Below the pieces are notes generated by a model. The model ran no database searches. It saw only the letters and a list, made by a program, of their open reading frames with translations, and had not been told where the DNA came from. Positions 45,042 through 55,074 of a stretch of 64,000 bases of DNA are shown piece by piece (within the stretch, counting starts at the first letter, position 1; each line of letters opens with the position of its first letter). Position numbers and translations under genes: made by a program. Location of the stretch: NCBI RefSeq assembly GCF_025369935.1, contig NZ_CP104467.1, positions 5,339,001-5,403,000 of the forward strand, read 5' to 3'. Origin of the DNA: Paenibacillus andongensis (lineage in GTDB: Bacteria; Bacillota; Bacilli; Paenibacillales; NBRC-103111).

Positions 45042-46735
45042 TCAATATTTTGGATGCTGATCTGTAAAATAACGCTTTACAACGGAATACGCCAGCTTCG
45101 GCCTGCGGTACCGGTCGACGACTCCTTTGCTGTTCTGTGTTCCGGCGCGGGTCAACAGCCATCCAGTCCCTTCCGTTACCCTGCAGTCGCAAAATTGCCA
45201 GATCAGCATGCCGGACAAGAATGGGACGGACGTATAAGCCGCCAAATTGCGCTCCATGATATCGGCCTGGCGCTCCTCCGTTCCTTTAACCCGGCTCGGG
45301 TCGCGATATCCGTAATAGCCGTCGGCACCGAATTCGCTCATGATCATCGGCTTCCCCAGTCCGCCTGCCTGATCCGCCCAAAGTCTCGCTTGACCAGTTC
45401 CTGCGGCTCTTCGTCTTCGTACCAGAGCGGATACAGGTTGAACGAGACGATATCCGCAAGATCGAAGCAGAGCTCGCGGTCGCGGTGATGCGAAGCAAAG
45501 CTAAGCGGTCGGGACGCATCCATCGCACGAATTTGCTCGAGCTGAGTCCTGTACATCTCCCGGCCTTCCGGCGTATCGCTTGCGCATTCGTTCAATATCG
45601 CCCAGATGATGATGCTCGGATGGTTGAAATGGCTTTCCACCATCTCCCGGTTGCAATCCTCGCACTGCTTTGCGAACAAGGGGTGCTACATTTGCTCCAG
45701 GCTTAGGCCGCGCGCATGATTTTCCTCCCAGACGAGTAAGCCGCGTTCATCGCATAAATCAAGAAAACGTTCGTCATTCGGGTAGTGGCTGGTCCGTACG
45801 GTATTTGCGCCCATATCCAACATCAATTCGATATCGTGTACCATGAGCGAGTAAGGTATGGCAGCTCCTGCCAACGCATGATCCTCATGCCGGTTGAAGC
45901 CCTTTAAAACAACGTCCTCGCCATTTACCTGAATGCGCCCATTTAACGTTGTCACCATTCGAAAGCCGACCCGCTCGATCAAATCGTCCACGGGAGCTTC
46001 CTGTCCTTCTACATACAGCTGCACCTTCAATAGATACAGCTTCGGATCGTTCGCCGACCACGGGACGACGCCGGGGAACGGTTCCGTAATCAAAAGCTCG
46101 GCGATCACGCCCGGCAACGCGTCCACCTCGCCTGCGGTAATGTCCCGACCCGCCAGATGGAGTTGCACCCGCGCTCGCCGCACTCGTTTACCGATATTCC
46201 GTACATAAAAGCGAATCGTCCCCTGCCAGCCTTCAGCCGAACGGATCGGTGTAAATGCGATTCGTTCGATAAACAACTCGTGCAGCAGCTCAATCGCTAC
46301 GGGTCGGATCAATCCCCCATATGTATAATAATCGTTCGGGACATGAAGTGCGGACGAGTCCCCGAACGAATTATCCGCAATAACCGCAACCTCATGCGTG
46401 CCCGGTTCGACATCCGGAACGACAGCGGCAAACGGCGTGTACGCATTATAATGCTGCCCTGTCGGCTTTCCGTCAAAGTAAACGTCAGCTGTATGGCTCA
46501 CGCCTTTAAAAACAAGCCGGATTGCGCCTTTCCGCGATATTTCTACTGTACGCCGGTATACGCCTTTCCCCCGATAGGTTGTAAACTGAGGATGCATCTC
46601 CCAGCACCCGGGCACAGGCATCCGGTACCGGTAGACGGACGGCAACCCCACAGTCCCGTCAATCGGTTGAAAATCCCAGTCGCCTTCCAGTTCTTGCACA
46701 TCGCGTATTTCATTCGTTCGAAAAAGCCGCAGCAT
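45042..46735 (-). pseudogene. GH2 beta-glucuronidase/beta-galactosidase-like, nonsense and frameshift
   Basis: ATG at 46735 (GGAGG upstream) starts a GH2 protein: sugar-binding domain, Ig-like domain, and the barrel with acid/base Glu in WAILNECAS and nucleophile Glu in IMSEFGADGYYG. A TAG at 45686-45688 interrupts EQM/HPLF in frame, likely from CAG. A second break, a one-base shift near 45360, separates RIRQA from LGKPMIMSEFG. All domains are otherwise present (about 565 aa), so inactivation is recent. Confidence 0.87.
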
Positions 46736-46793
46736 AGTTATCCCTCCAACTGTATGAACTAAGTTTTGTCCCCATAACGCCGGCATGAGATAA

Positions 46794-46817
46794 GGGACCG
46801 CACTCCATGGCGGTCCC
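46794..46817 (-). terminator. GC-rich hairpin after the YesN-type regulator gene
   Basis: GGGACCGC and its complement pair around an eight-base loop, about 145 bases past the regulator stop; no good T tract follows, so the terminator role is tentative. Confidence 0.45.
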
Positions 46818-46893
46818 CTCTCAATCGGATCGGTGCAACAAACGTACCCGGCCTGACGCCAAAACCCGAGAAATTCATCTATAAATCATGTGA

Positions 46894-46909
46894 AAATAAG
46901 CGTTTTCAT
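46894..46909 (-). promoter_or_regulatory. Weak cre-like box between regulator and GH2
   Basis: AAATAAGCGTTTTCAT on the plus strand matches 14 of 16 cre positions, about 160 bases upstream of the GH2 ATG. Confidence 0.35.
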
Positions 46910-46961
46910 AGCTTCGTTGAACACAGGAGCTTCCAGCGGACTTTCCGAATCCATGAAGGTT

Positions 46962-48536
46962 TCACCCCGAAGTGGTTTTAGTCGGCTTCATCTTATAGCG
47001 GGACGGCGATTCACCTATATACTTTTTGAATTTCAAATGGAAATAATCGGCGTTGGCATACCCGACACGCGTCGCTACCTGATGCACCTTGAGCCCGCCG
47101 GCCAGCAAGTGCTTGGCGTTCCGGATTCGGACTTTGTCCAAGTAGTTGTGAAAGGTGTCGCCCGTGAAGCTTTTGAACATCTTCCCCAAATACCCGCTAT
47201 TGTAATTGAATAGCTCGGCGAGTGTCTCAAGCTTTAAGTTCTCAGCGTAATGACGCTCCACGAAGTCGAGAATTTGCTTGACGGCAGACTCGCTGCTGAA
47301 CGTGCTTTTGTGCTCTGTCAGTTTGAGCAACCTGTCCTCAAGCATCTGACACAACGACCGAAGATCAGGCTGCTCATAGATTTCCGCGACTACCGAAAGG
47401 GCATCCTGTACGGCGGTGAAGGCGGTATCGCTTGTCTTCGACAGCTTGGTCAGCGCGAGCGATATCCATTGCGAGACGGCGGTTTTCATCGCTTGCTCCG
47501 CGCCGTCGTACGCGGCGATCGACTGCCCCCCTTCATCCAGAATGCGCCGAACTGCGTCCTTGCTGCCGATATCGAGCGCATAAAATAGCTTATCCGCCAA
47601 AGCGTTTATATCGGGTCCGGTCGGCTCGCTGTCTCTTGCGCCGTTCGCGGCAAGGTTGAGCGGCGGACGCTTAAGGATGACCGTCCGTTCTCCGCGAAAC
47701 AGGAACTCTTCCTTCAGCAGACGGACAGCCTGCGAATAGGATAGACCGATATCGGCGAGCTGATGCACCGGGTCTCCCGCCGCTGCGGAGAAACCGCCGT
47801 TCAGTCCCAGAAGTGATTCTTCCAAATCCAGATACATTGAATTAGCCTGTAACTCAATTGGCGCCCTCTCATTCAGCAAAACGCCGACAAAGGGTTCTAC
47901 GGAGAATACGATGCCTGTACCCGACAACTCAAAACGCTGCGCCAGCTTTCGCCTGACTTCGGCCCGACCGTTTGCATGACTGCCAAGCGGCGGATGCAGC
48001 TTCAGGAGCATTACCCGATACGAACGCCAATCGAGCTCCGGCTCCTCCAGCGGTTCCATCGCCGTACGGTGACCCTCCTCTTCATACATGAGCAGCGATA
48101 CGATCTGATCCGCGAGCTGCTGCGCCGACGTCTGTTCCGTTTTTTGCAGCGATCCGGTGGCCTCTTTCAGCACTCCACAGATCCTGTCAAGCTCTGCGTC
48201 GAATTCATCCGTATCTACTGGCTTGAGCAAATAGGCGTTCACTCCCCATGAAATCGCTCGCTTGGCGTACGAGAAATCGGCGTGGCCGCTTAAAATGATA
48301 AATTGGCATTCCTTATCGATCTTGCGAATTTCTTCGATAACCTGAAGCCCGTCCATCCCAGGCATGCGGACATCCATGACCATAAGGTCGGGCTTCAGCT
48401 CCTGGTGCCGAAGCAGCGCCTCCCGGCCGTTACCCGCTTCCCCGATCACCTCGAAGCCGTGCCGCCGCCAGTCCACAATCGCCTTCAAGCCTTGGCGTAT
48501 CGCATTTTCATCGTCTACGAGAACAACTTTATACAT
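46962..48536 (-). CDS. YesN-type response regulator
   Basis: 524 aa from the ATG at 48536 (GGAGGAG upstream). Receiver domain with VVLVDDE, phospho-acceptor Asp in LMVMDVRMPGMDG and Lys in AYLLKPVDTDEF. A long central region and a C-terminal AraC domain (LAELFNYNSGYLGKMFKSF, VATRVGYANADYFHLKF) follow. It overlaps the kinase gene by eight bases. It probably controls the SBP-permease operon to its right or the GH2/GH74 genes to its left. A scrambled second copy lies at 54310-54935. Confidence 0.94.
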   Translation of the reverse strand: MYKVVLVDDENAIRQGLKAIVDWRRHGFEVIGEAGNGREALLRHQELKPDLMVMDVRMPGMDGLQVIEEIRKIDKECQFIILSGHADFSYAKRAISWGVNAYLLKPVDTDEFDAELDRICGVLKEATGSLQKTEQTSAQQLADQIVSLLMYEEEGHRTAMEPLEEPELDWRSYRVMLLKLHPPLGSHANGRAEVRRKLAQRFELSGTGIVFSVEPFVGVLLNERAPIELQANSMYLDLEESLLGLNGGFSAAAGDPVHQLADIGLSYSQAVRLLKEEFLFRGERTVILKRPPLNLAANGARDSEPTGPDINALADKLFYALDIGSKDAVRRILDEGGQSIAAYDGAEQAMKTAVSQWISLALTKLSKTSDTAFTAVQDALSVVAEIYEQPDLRSLCQMLEDRLLKLTEHKSTFSSESAVKQILDFVERHYAENLKLETLAELFNYNSGYLGKMFKSFTGDTFHNYLDKVRIRNAKHLLAGGLKVHQVATRVGYANADYFHLKFKKYIGESPSRYKMKPTKTTSG

Positions 48537-50316
48537 GCGAATCTCCTCCAATCGGTATCATGAAACGAATTTCCGTCCCTTTATTTTCCCGGCTGACGAT
48601 GCGGAGTCCGGATTGCTCCCCATAGGTAAGGATAAGCCGCTGATGCACGTTGCGCAGGCCAATGCGATGGTTCTTCCCGTCTTCGGGGTCGTCCAGCGAG
48701 CTGATCAGCGCATCCAGTCTTGCTTCCGGAATTCCGGCGCCATCGTCGGCAACAGTCACATACAGGGCGTCATCCTGTAGTTCCGTACGAATCCGTACGA
48801 AGCCGGCCTCTTCTTTATTCTCAATCCCGTGGATCACGGCGTTCTCCACCAAAGGCTGCATGACGAGCGGAAGAATCCGGATTTCGCTTGATGGCGGGTC
48901 GAGCTCAAGCTCGTAGGTAAGTCGGTCCTCATAGCGGAATTGTTGAATGGCCAAATAACATCGGACCATGTCCAGCTCTTCGCCGAGTGTAATCGTACCG
49001 CCTCCGATCTCGAGGCTCTTGCGCATCAGTTTCCCAAGCACCCTGACGATGTCGGCGATATCCGCACTCCCCCGCAAATGAATCTTCATCCGTAGCGACT
49101 CAAGGGCGTTGAACAAGAAATGGGGATTGATCTGGCTGGCCATCATTTTTAGTTTGATTTCTTTCTGCTTGAGCTCCAGCTGCGCTTTTTGCCGATTCGA
49201 TTCGGTCACTTCCTCCATCAACTCGCGGATATTGCCGACCATATTATTGAATTGCCGTGACAACTGGCCGATTTCGTCGTCACCATCAATCACGGAGCTG
49301 GCATGCAAATCGCCTAAAGCCACTTTATTGATTTGCTTGCTCAAGCGAAGGATGCGCTTTGACAACAGGGAGGAAAAAATATAGATGAACACCAAGGCGA
49401 TTAACAGGCTCATGATGATAATGGAGAGTGCGAACATGCTGATCCGGTTCGCTCCCTTAACGATGCTTTGCACCGAAAACACGGATATGATTTTCAAGCC
49501 GTTACTGCTCACGTCCGGAATGAGGGACTCTATAATGAGCTTTGACGTTTCCCCGTTGTAATCGATTTGGTACGTGCCGCTCGGTTTATCCAGCATTTCC
49601 TGGGTGATGTGAAAGTCGCGAATATGCTTGCCCACGAGGCCCGTGTTTTTGGCAGCATCGATATATCCGTTCCCGTCGATGACCATCGTATCGAACTGCT
49701 CCTGCCTCAGAATTCCGTTCAGCTCCGTTTGGCTGATATCGATGACGAGCACGCCGACCGTTCGGTAATTCGGAAAATAGACGCGGCGCACCAGGCTCAG
49801 GTAAGCATTATTGCCTTTCGTTTCGTCTCCGATGTAATACCAGCCGATTTTATCCGAGTTCTTTATCGTCGCCTTGTACCATTCCGAATTCGCAATCGAC
49901 GGCTCTGGCTGTAAATAGTCCCAATTATTCAGCAGCGTCGGATTATCCACGTACAACCGGATATTGGCGATTTCTTTATACAGCCGCACGTATTGCTCGA
50001 ACTCCCGATATTCTCTATAAGCCTCTACAACAGAATAGTTCGATTCATAACGCTTATTGACGAGAGCTTCTAATCGCGGGTCCGTCGACAACTTGTTAGA
50101 AATCTCGATCGACATCTTCAATATTTCGCCGATGCGCGTCTTCACCTTCTCCACGTCGTTCGACGTTTGCTGGACCGCATCGTTAAGTGCCGTCTGGCGG
50201 AGCGATTGGGTCAGCAAAGCGCCAACGATCCCGACCGGAATAAACACAACAAGGATAAATGAAATGATCAACTTCTTTTTCATATGAATGTTGTTCGTTT
50301 TGTCTATCCATTTCAT
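48529..50316 (-). CDS. YesM-type sensor histidine kinase
   Basis: 595 aa from the ATG at 50316 behind GAGG. Membrane segments at about 18-38 and 290-320 flank a Cache-type extracellular region. HAMP, then His-kinase box with His in SQINPHFLFNALES, N-box VENAVIHGIEN and G1 box DDGAGIP. Pairs with the overlapping YesN gene. Downstream of the SBP-permease operon but separated from it by a terminator and preceded by its own cre-like box. Confidence 0.94.
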   Translation of the reverse strand: MKWIDKTNNIHMKKKLIISFILVVFIPVGIVGALLTQSLRQTALNDAVQQTSNDVEKVKTRIGEILKMSIEISNKLSTDPRLEALVNKRYESNYSVVEAYREYREFEQYVRLYKEIANIRLYVDNPTLLNNWDYLQPEPSIANSEWYKATIKNSDKIGWYYIGDETKGNNAYLSLVRRVYFPNYRTVGVLVIDISQTELNGILRQEQFDTMVIDGNGYIDAAKNTGLVGKHIRDFHITQEMLDKPSGTYQIDYNGETSKLIIESLIPDVSSNGLKIISVFSVQSIVKGANRISMFALSIIIMSLLIALVFIYIFSSLLSKRILRLSKQINKVALGDLHASSVIDGDDEIGQLSRQFNNMVGNIRELMEEVTESNRQKAQLELKQKEIKLKMMASQINPHFLFNALESLRMKIHLRGSADIADIVRVLGKLMRKSLEIGGGTITLGEELDMVRCYLAIQQFRYEDRLTYELELDPPSSEIRILPLVMQPLVENAVIHGIENKEEAGFVRIRTELQDDALYVTVADDGAGIPEARLDALISSLDDPEDGKNHRIGLRNVHQRLILTYGEQSGLRIVSRENKGTEIRFMIPIGGDSHV

Positions 50317-50331
50317 AAGCACCTCGCCCCC

Positions 50332-50347
50332 TTGACAGCGTTTTCAT
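50332..50347 (-). promoter_or_regulatory. Putative cre box at the kinase gene
   Basis: The minus strand reads ATGAAAACGCTGTCAA, matching 15 of 16 cre positions, just upstream of the ribosome site of the kinase gene. Confidence 0.55.
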
Positions 50348-50525
50348 TAATGTAAAACAATTAGTTTCATACTTCTGCTATGGGGCATTAATTATTATAA
50401 AATAACTTTCGAAAGCATCCTACCCAGCGGACTCATCGTAATTTCATGTCAAATTTAGATATTTATATCCTAGCACAAAAAGATCGGCGTTGCATGATGA
50501 CCCGCCAGCTTGCAGCATAAAAATA

Positions 50526-50566
50526 CCCTCAATCTCGCCAAGCGGCAAGATCGAGGGCATTTTTTC
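50526..50566 (-). terminator. Intrinsic terminator after SBP4
   Basis: A 14-bp stem whose two imperfect positions are G-U wobbles only in minus-strand RNA, so it is built for that strand; TATTTTTA follows. Nearly the same element recurs at 55075-55115. Confidence 0.88.
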
Positions 50567-50610
50567 GCCTTTTCTGAAACTATTCGACAAAGTCGATTGA
50601 TCATCTTCAT

Positions 50611-52320
50611 TTACTCGTTCCAAAGTTTGACGCGGTCCTGCACCAGCTTGGTGTACATCTCGCCGAGCTTTTTCGCGCCTGCCTTATCCAAATCGTTCAT
50701 AAAGTTTTGCCATACCGTATCGAATTGATCCGGCTTCGCCAAGATTGCTTCCGGGACACGCTTCTTCATGATTTCTTCGCATTTCTGGAAGATGACGTCG
50801 GCATCGGATCCCGTCGGCATTGGGATATTCCAGGCTGCTCCCCAAGGCTTGACTGGGAACTCTTCCTTCTTCGGGAACAGGTCTTTCCACGTCTTCGCGT
50901 TGTAGTGAGAGAGCACGTCCTTCGCCGCATCGGGATATTTCTGGACGATTTGTTCGACGTTATTCGTCGTATACGTGTTGCCGGTCGGATCGGTCACGCC
51001 GTCGCCCCATCTCGCGGAAAAGCCGCCGTAGTTCCCTATGCCTGTCGCTTTTTGCCAGTTTGCCGTGTCCTTCGTTCTGCGTTCGAGCTGATCGGGCGGA
51101 ATGACGCGCTTGCCGTTCTCCACCTTGTAATCGACGCCCTCTACGCCCCAATTGTTCAGCACTTGCGCCTCGTCGGAAGCGAGCCAATCCAGAAACTTGA
51201 TTGTGCGGACCGGGTCCTTGTTGCTCTTCGTAATGGCGGTGCCCCATCCCGCCAAATACCCTCTATCCTGGAAAGAATGGTCTTTAATGTTCTCGTTCAT
51301 CGTAACCGGATAAAAGCCGTACGTACGATCGGACTTGCCGTCTTTATTCAGTGCATCCACTCCGCCACCGATATCCCACCACGCGTCAATCAAGCCGAGT
51401 ACGCGGCCGGAGGCGATCTTCGCGTTGTACTGGTCGAACTTCTGTACGAAGCTCTCCGGATCCATCAGGCCAATATCGTTCATATGGTTCAGCCAGCGGA
51501 AATATTCCTTTTCTTCCGGACGCAGGTAATGCAGCGACGCTTGGTACGTTTTCGGATCGATATAGAATTCGCCGTCGTCCTGAAGTCCCGTCGCATAAAC
51601 GGCAGGATTCGTTACGGAAATCAGAATGCGCCAGTCGTCGGCATTAAGCGACAGCCCGATCGTCGGTTTGCCGTCGATGGTCGGATGCTTGTCTTTATAC
51701 GTCTTGATCACATTTTCATAATCCTGAAGCGTGCGGATTTTCGGATAACCGAGCTCCTTCACCACCGCATGCTGCAGAGCGAAGATGCCGCCCGCATCGA
51801 AATCCGTTTGATCCACGCCCCCCAGTGTCGGCAGCACATAGATGGCATGGTCATCATTGCTCCAACGCAAACGTTTCATATAAGGGCCGTATATTTTTTT
51901 CAGATTCGGCGCGTATTTATCAATCAAATCCGTCAAGTCGATGAGTGCGCCCGCATCCACGAGCTTGCCGGCATCGCCACTCGGCAGGATGAGATCGGGA
52001 TACTGTCCGCTGGAAATCATGAGCGGAATTTTCTGATCCGTCGAGCTGAGGCTGAACTCCATCTTGAGGCTAACGCCCGTTTTCTGCTGAATGATTTTGC
52101 CGACTTCGCTCTGCATGTCGTCCCAATTCGCATTATTGCCAGAGAACCCCGTTAGCGTGATTGGCTTATTGTCGGCAGCGCCTTTGCCGGCGTCGCCCGC
52201 TGCGGATTGGGCTGGCGCTTGTCCAACATCGCTTGCCGGCGTCTTGCTGCAGCCGACGGCCGTGAATGTCATAACCCCCGCGAGCACGAGGCTCGCCGCC
52301 ATACGAAATGGCTTTTTCAT
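50611..52320 (-). CDS. Sugar-binding lipoprotein (SBP4)
   Basis: 569 aa. Signal peptide with lipobox FTAVGCS (Cys about residue 24), Ala/Gly/Gln-rich linker, then a binding domain of the LplA/CUT1 type (NWGVEGVDYKVENGKRVIPP in the C-terminal half). It differs clearly from SBP1-3. Last gene of an operon with LplB- and YtcP-type permeases; ends at the terminator 45 bases on. Ligand unknown. Confidence 0.93.
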   Translation of the reverse strand: MKKPFRMAASLVLAGVMTFTAVGCSKTPASDVGQAPAQSAAGDAGKGAADNKPITLTGFSGNNANWDDMQSEVGKIIQQKTGVSLKMEFSLSSTDQKIPLMISSGQYPDLILPSGDAGKLVDAGALIDLTDLIDKYAPNLKKIYGPYMKRLRWSNDDHAIYVLPTLGGVDQTDFDAGGIFALQHAVVKELGYPKIRTLQDYENVIKTYKDKHPTIDGKPTIGLSLNADDWRILISVTNPAVYATGLQDDGEFYIDPKTYQASLHYLRPEEKEYFRWLNHMNDIGLMDPESFVQKFDQYNAKIASGRVLGLIDAWWDIGGGVDALNKDGKSDRTYGFYPVTMNENIKDHSFQDRGYLAGWGTAITKSNKDPVRTIKFLDWLASDEAQVLNNWGVEGVDYKVENGKRVIPPDQLERRTKDTANWQKATGIGNYGGFSARWGDGVTDPTGNTYTTNNVEQIVQKYPDAAKDVLSHYNAKTWKDLFPKKEEFPVKPWGAAWNIPMPTGSDADVIFQKCEEIMKKRVPEAILAKPDQFDTVWQNFMNDLDKAGAKKLGEMYTKLVQDRVKLWNE

Positions 52321-52402
52321 GTGAATGATCCTCCCTTATCTTCTTGAGTGAATGATTGTATGCGAACAGGTCTCCCTGCGCTTACCGCTTGCCTTGTTCG
52401 TA

Positions 52403-53296
52403 CTAGCTCTTTACTGCCCCCAGCGTAATGCCCTTCACGAAATACTTCTGCAGGAACGGATACACGACCAGAATCGGAGCGGTCACCACGATCGTGATCG
52501 CCATCTTGATCGATTCCGGGGATACAGTCGCAATGCTGGCGACGGAGTTAACTTTATGCGCGTTGCTTCCGTCCTGCGTCGTGCTTAGCAAAATTTTCTG
52601 CAGCTCAAATTGCAGCGTCGTCAGGTTAGGCTTGTTGCTGTTGAACAAATACGTGTCGAACCAGGCGTTCCAGTGGCCGACAGCGATGAACAGCGCGATG
52701 GTGGCCAGCACCGGCTTGCAGAGCGGAAGTATAATTCTCGTAAAAATAACAAAGTCGTTGGCTCCGTCCAGCTTGGCCGACTCCTGCAGCGAATAAGGCA
52801 GGCCGTCGATATAAGAGCGAATGACATAGACATTCCAGACGCTCATGATCGCCGGGATGATGTAAATCCAGAATGTCCCGATCAGATGCAGATTCCGCAT
52901 GAGCATATACCCCGGTATCAACCCGCCGGAGAAATACATCGTCAGCGCGAGATACAGCGAGAACAGGCGTCTTGCCTGAAAATCCGCCCGGCTGAGCACA
53001 TAAGCGACCATCGCGGCGCTAAACACGCCGATTACCGTGCCGAGCACCGTTCGGAGCACGGAATTACGAAAGCCCGTGAGCAGCGACTGGTAATGGAAAA
53101 TCGTCGCATAATTCGCCCACGTAAATTCGCGGGGCCAAACGTAGATGCCGCCTCGGACCGTATCGGTCGAATCGTTCAGCGAAATCGCCAGCACATTCAG
53201 AAACGGATAAAGCGTGACGATGGCGACGGCGGTCAGAAGCACATACAGAAACAATTGGAAGCCAAACTCGGAGCGGTCACCCACTGCACCGGTCAT
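52403..53296 (-). CDS. YtcP-type carbohydrate ABC permease
   Basis: 297 aa from the ATG at 53296 (AAAGGAGGGAGG upstream). Six membrane segments, EAA loop SLQESAKLDGANDFVIF, ending YFVKGITLGAVKS typical of the family. It begins 17 bases after the LplB partner's stop; longer upstream frames overlap that gene and lack a ribosome site. Confidence 0.93.
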   Translation of the reverse strand: MTGAVGDRSEFGFQLFLYVLLTAVAIVTLYPFLNVLAISLNDSTDTVRGGIYVWPREFTWANYATIFHYQSLLTGFRNSVLRTVLGTVIGVFSAAMVAYVLSRADFQARRLFSLYLALTMYFSGGLIPGYMLMRNLHLIGTFWIYIIPAIMSVWNVYVIRSYIDGLPYSLQESAKLDGANDFVIFTRIILPLCKPVLATIALFIAVGHWNAWFDTYLFNSNKPNLTTLQFELQKILLSTTQDGSNAHKVNSVASIATVSPESIKMAITIVVTAPILVVYPFLQKYFVKGITLGAVKS

Positions 53297-53312
53297 CTTC
53301 CTCCCTCCTTTC

Positions 53313-54275
53313 TCAAATGACGCTTTCCTTCGTAGCTTTGCGGTAGAGCGCGTTCGCCGTGAGCACCAGGGCGACGCTAACAACCGAATTGAACATGCCG
53401 ACAGCGGTACCGAAGGAATAGCGGCTGAGCCCGATCCCGTAATTAAGCGCATACAAATCGAGCACTTGCGAATAGTCCGTTACCAGCTGATTACCAAGCA
53501 GGAACTGCTTCTCGAAGCCGATGCTGATCAAATTCCCGATCGACAAGATCAGCAGCACCATGAACGTCGAGCGTATGCCGGGCAGTGTGATGTGCCAAAT
53601 GCGGCGGAACCTTCCGGCTCCGTCAACGGTCGCCGCTTCGTAAAGCTCCTGGTCGATACCCGCAATGGCTGCTAAATAGATGATGGAGTTCCAGCCGGTT
53701 TCTTTCCACAGGTCGGAAGCGGTTACGATCCCCCAGAACAAATTGCCTTTGGCCATAAATTGTACAGGCTCCGAGATCAGATGCAGCTTCAGCAGCAGCA
53801 CGTTCACGATCCCGCCGTCGGTCGACAGCATCTTCGACACCATGCCGGCAACGACGACCCACGAAACGAAGTGCGGCAAATAGGAAATCGTCTGCACGGA
53901 CCGTTTGAACACCCGGTTCTTCACTTCATTGATCAGAATCGCGAACAGAATCGGCACCGTAAAGCCTGCGATTAATCCCATGAAGCTCATCGCCAGTGTG
54001 TTGCGCAGCACGACGTAGAATTTGTCGTCCGCAAACAATTGCTGGAAATTTTGCAGGCCTACCCATTTCTGCTCCAAAATCGACTTGCTCGGCTTGTAAT
54101 TCTGAAATGCCATGAGCCAGCCCCAAAGCGGCATGTAGCTGAACACGAACACCCAGATGACGAACGGGATAGACATCATGTACAGATAACGCTGCTGGAG
54201 AAATGTTTTCCAGAAGCCCCTCTTCCTGATCCTACGGTCTGTCTGGAGGATTTCCCGGGATGTGAGCGATTCCAT
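53313..54275 (-). CDS. LplB-type carbohydrate ABC permease
   Basis: 320 aa from the ATG at 54275 (AGGAGGG five bases upstream). Six membrane segments, FSYMPLWGWLMAFQNYKP near the start, and EAA loop ELYEAATVDGAGRFRRI. First gene of the operon; a cre-like box lies about 30 bases upstream. Confidence 0.93.
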   Translation of the reverse strand: MESLTSREILQTDRRIRKRGFWKTFLQQRYLYMMSIPFVIWVFVFSYMPLWGWLMAFQNYKPSKSILEQKWVGLQNFQQLFADDKFYVVLRNTLAMSFMGLIAGFTVPILFAILINEVKNRVFKRSVQTISYLPHFVSWVVVAGMVSKMLSTDGGIVNVLLLKLHLISEPVQFMAKGNLFWGIVTASDLWKETGWNSIIYLAAIAGIDQELYEAATVDGAGRFRRIWHITLPGIRSTFMVLLILSIGNLISIGFEKQFLLGNQLVTDYSQVLDLYALNYGIGLSRYSFGTAVGMFNSVVSVALVLTANALYRKATKESVI

Positions 54276-54303
54276 ATCGTCCCTCCTTTTATTTGATACC
54301 TTC

Positions 54304-54319
54304 ATGATACCGTTTTCTT
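54304..54319 (-). promoter_or_regulatory. Putative cre box upstream of the SBP4 operon
   Basis: AAGAAAACGGTATCAT on the minus strand matches 15 of 16 cre positions, 29 bases before the LplB ATG, where CcpA would block transcription. Confidence 0.6.
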
Positions 54320-55020
54320 TCGGAGGACGATACCCGGTAAACTGGTTGCGAAATCATATGCAAACTTGTCATTTCTGCAGCGGCTTTCCCTTGTAACGGG
54401 AGGGAATTCCCCCAATTTGCTTGATGGCAGGTTCGCTGCTGAACGTTCACAAACGCTCCGTCAGCCCGCACATCATGTGCCCAAGCGTTTGCAGTAAAGT
54501 TCGAACATCCGTCTGCCCATAAATTTCCGCAACCATCGGAAGCGCATCCGAGCATATCTGCTAATTCGGTTATATCGGGCGCCGGAGCGGAGGTTTCGGC
54601 GCCGACCGCCGACCTCTCATCAACTCTCCGGGAAGATACGGTTACACTGCGCAATACTCCGCCGATCCTGGCAAGCTCCGGAGCAAACTCATCCGTATCT
54701 ACCGGCTTGAGCAAATAGGCGGTTACCCTCAGGAGAGCGCTCGCTTGGCGTACGAGAAATCGGCATGACCGCTTGAAATATTATATTGGCATTCCTTATC
54801 GGTCTTGCGAATTTCTTCGAACATGCGGACATCCATGACCATCTGGTCGGGCTTCAGCTCATGATGCCGAAGGAGCGTAGCGCCTTCCGGCCTTGCCCGC
54901 TTCCCCGATCACCTCAAAGCCGTGCCTCTGCGTCCGGAACGAGAGACTCGATGGCGAACTTCGACGTTTTCGCCGTTGTAATCGATTTGGAACGTGCCGC
55001 TCGGTTTATGTCAATATTAG
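54320..55020 (-). pseudogene. Shuffled remnant of a YesN regulator and YesM kinase pair
   Basis: Short pieces in changing frames match the intact pair at 46962-50316 in the same order. They include LLKPVDTDEFAPELARIGGV, APAPDITELADMLG, a VAEIYGQTDV-like piece and VMDVRMFEEIRKTDKECQ from the regulator, then TSKFAIESLVPD from the kinase sensor. The kinase core, most of the regulator and the DNA-binding domain are gone. Several deletions have occurred; nothing functional remains. Confidence 0.78.
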
Positions 55021-55074
55021 ATATTTAAATCCTAACACAAAAAAGATCGGTGTTGCATTTGCAGCATAAAAACA

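Noticed and set aside
50707..52155. 482-codon plus-strand open frame opposite SBP4
   Set aside because: SBP4 has a signal peptide, lipobox and ribosome site; the opposite frame has biased, low-sense composition and no start signals.
54786..55028. 80-codon plus frame in the debris region
   Set aside because: The minus strand there matches regulator and kinase pieces; the plus frame is their mirror.
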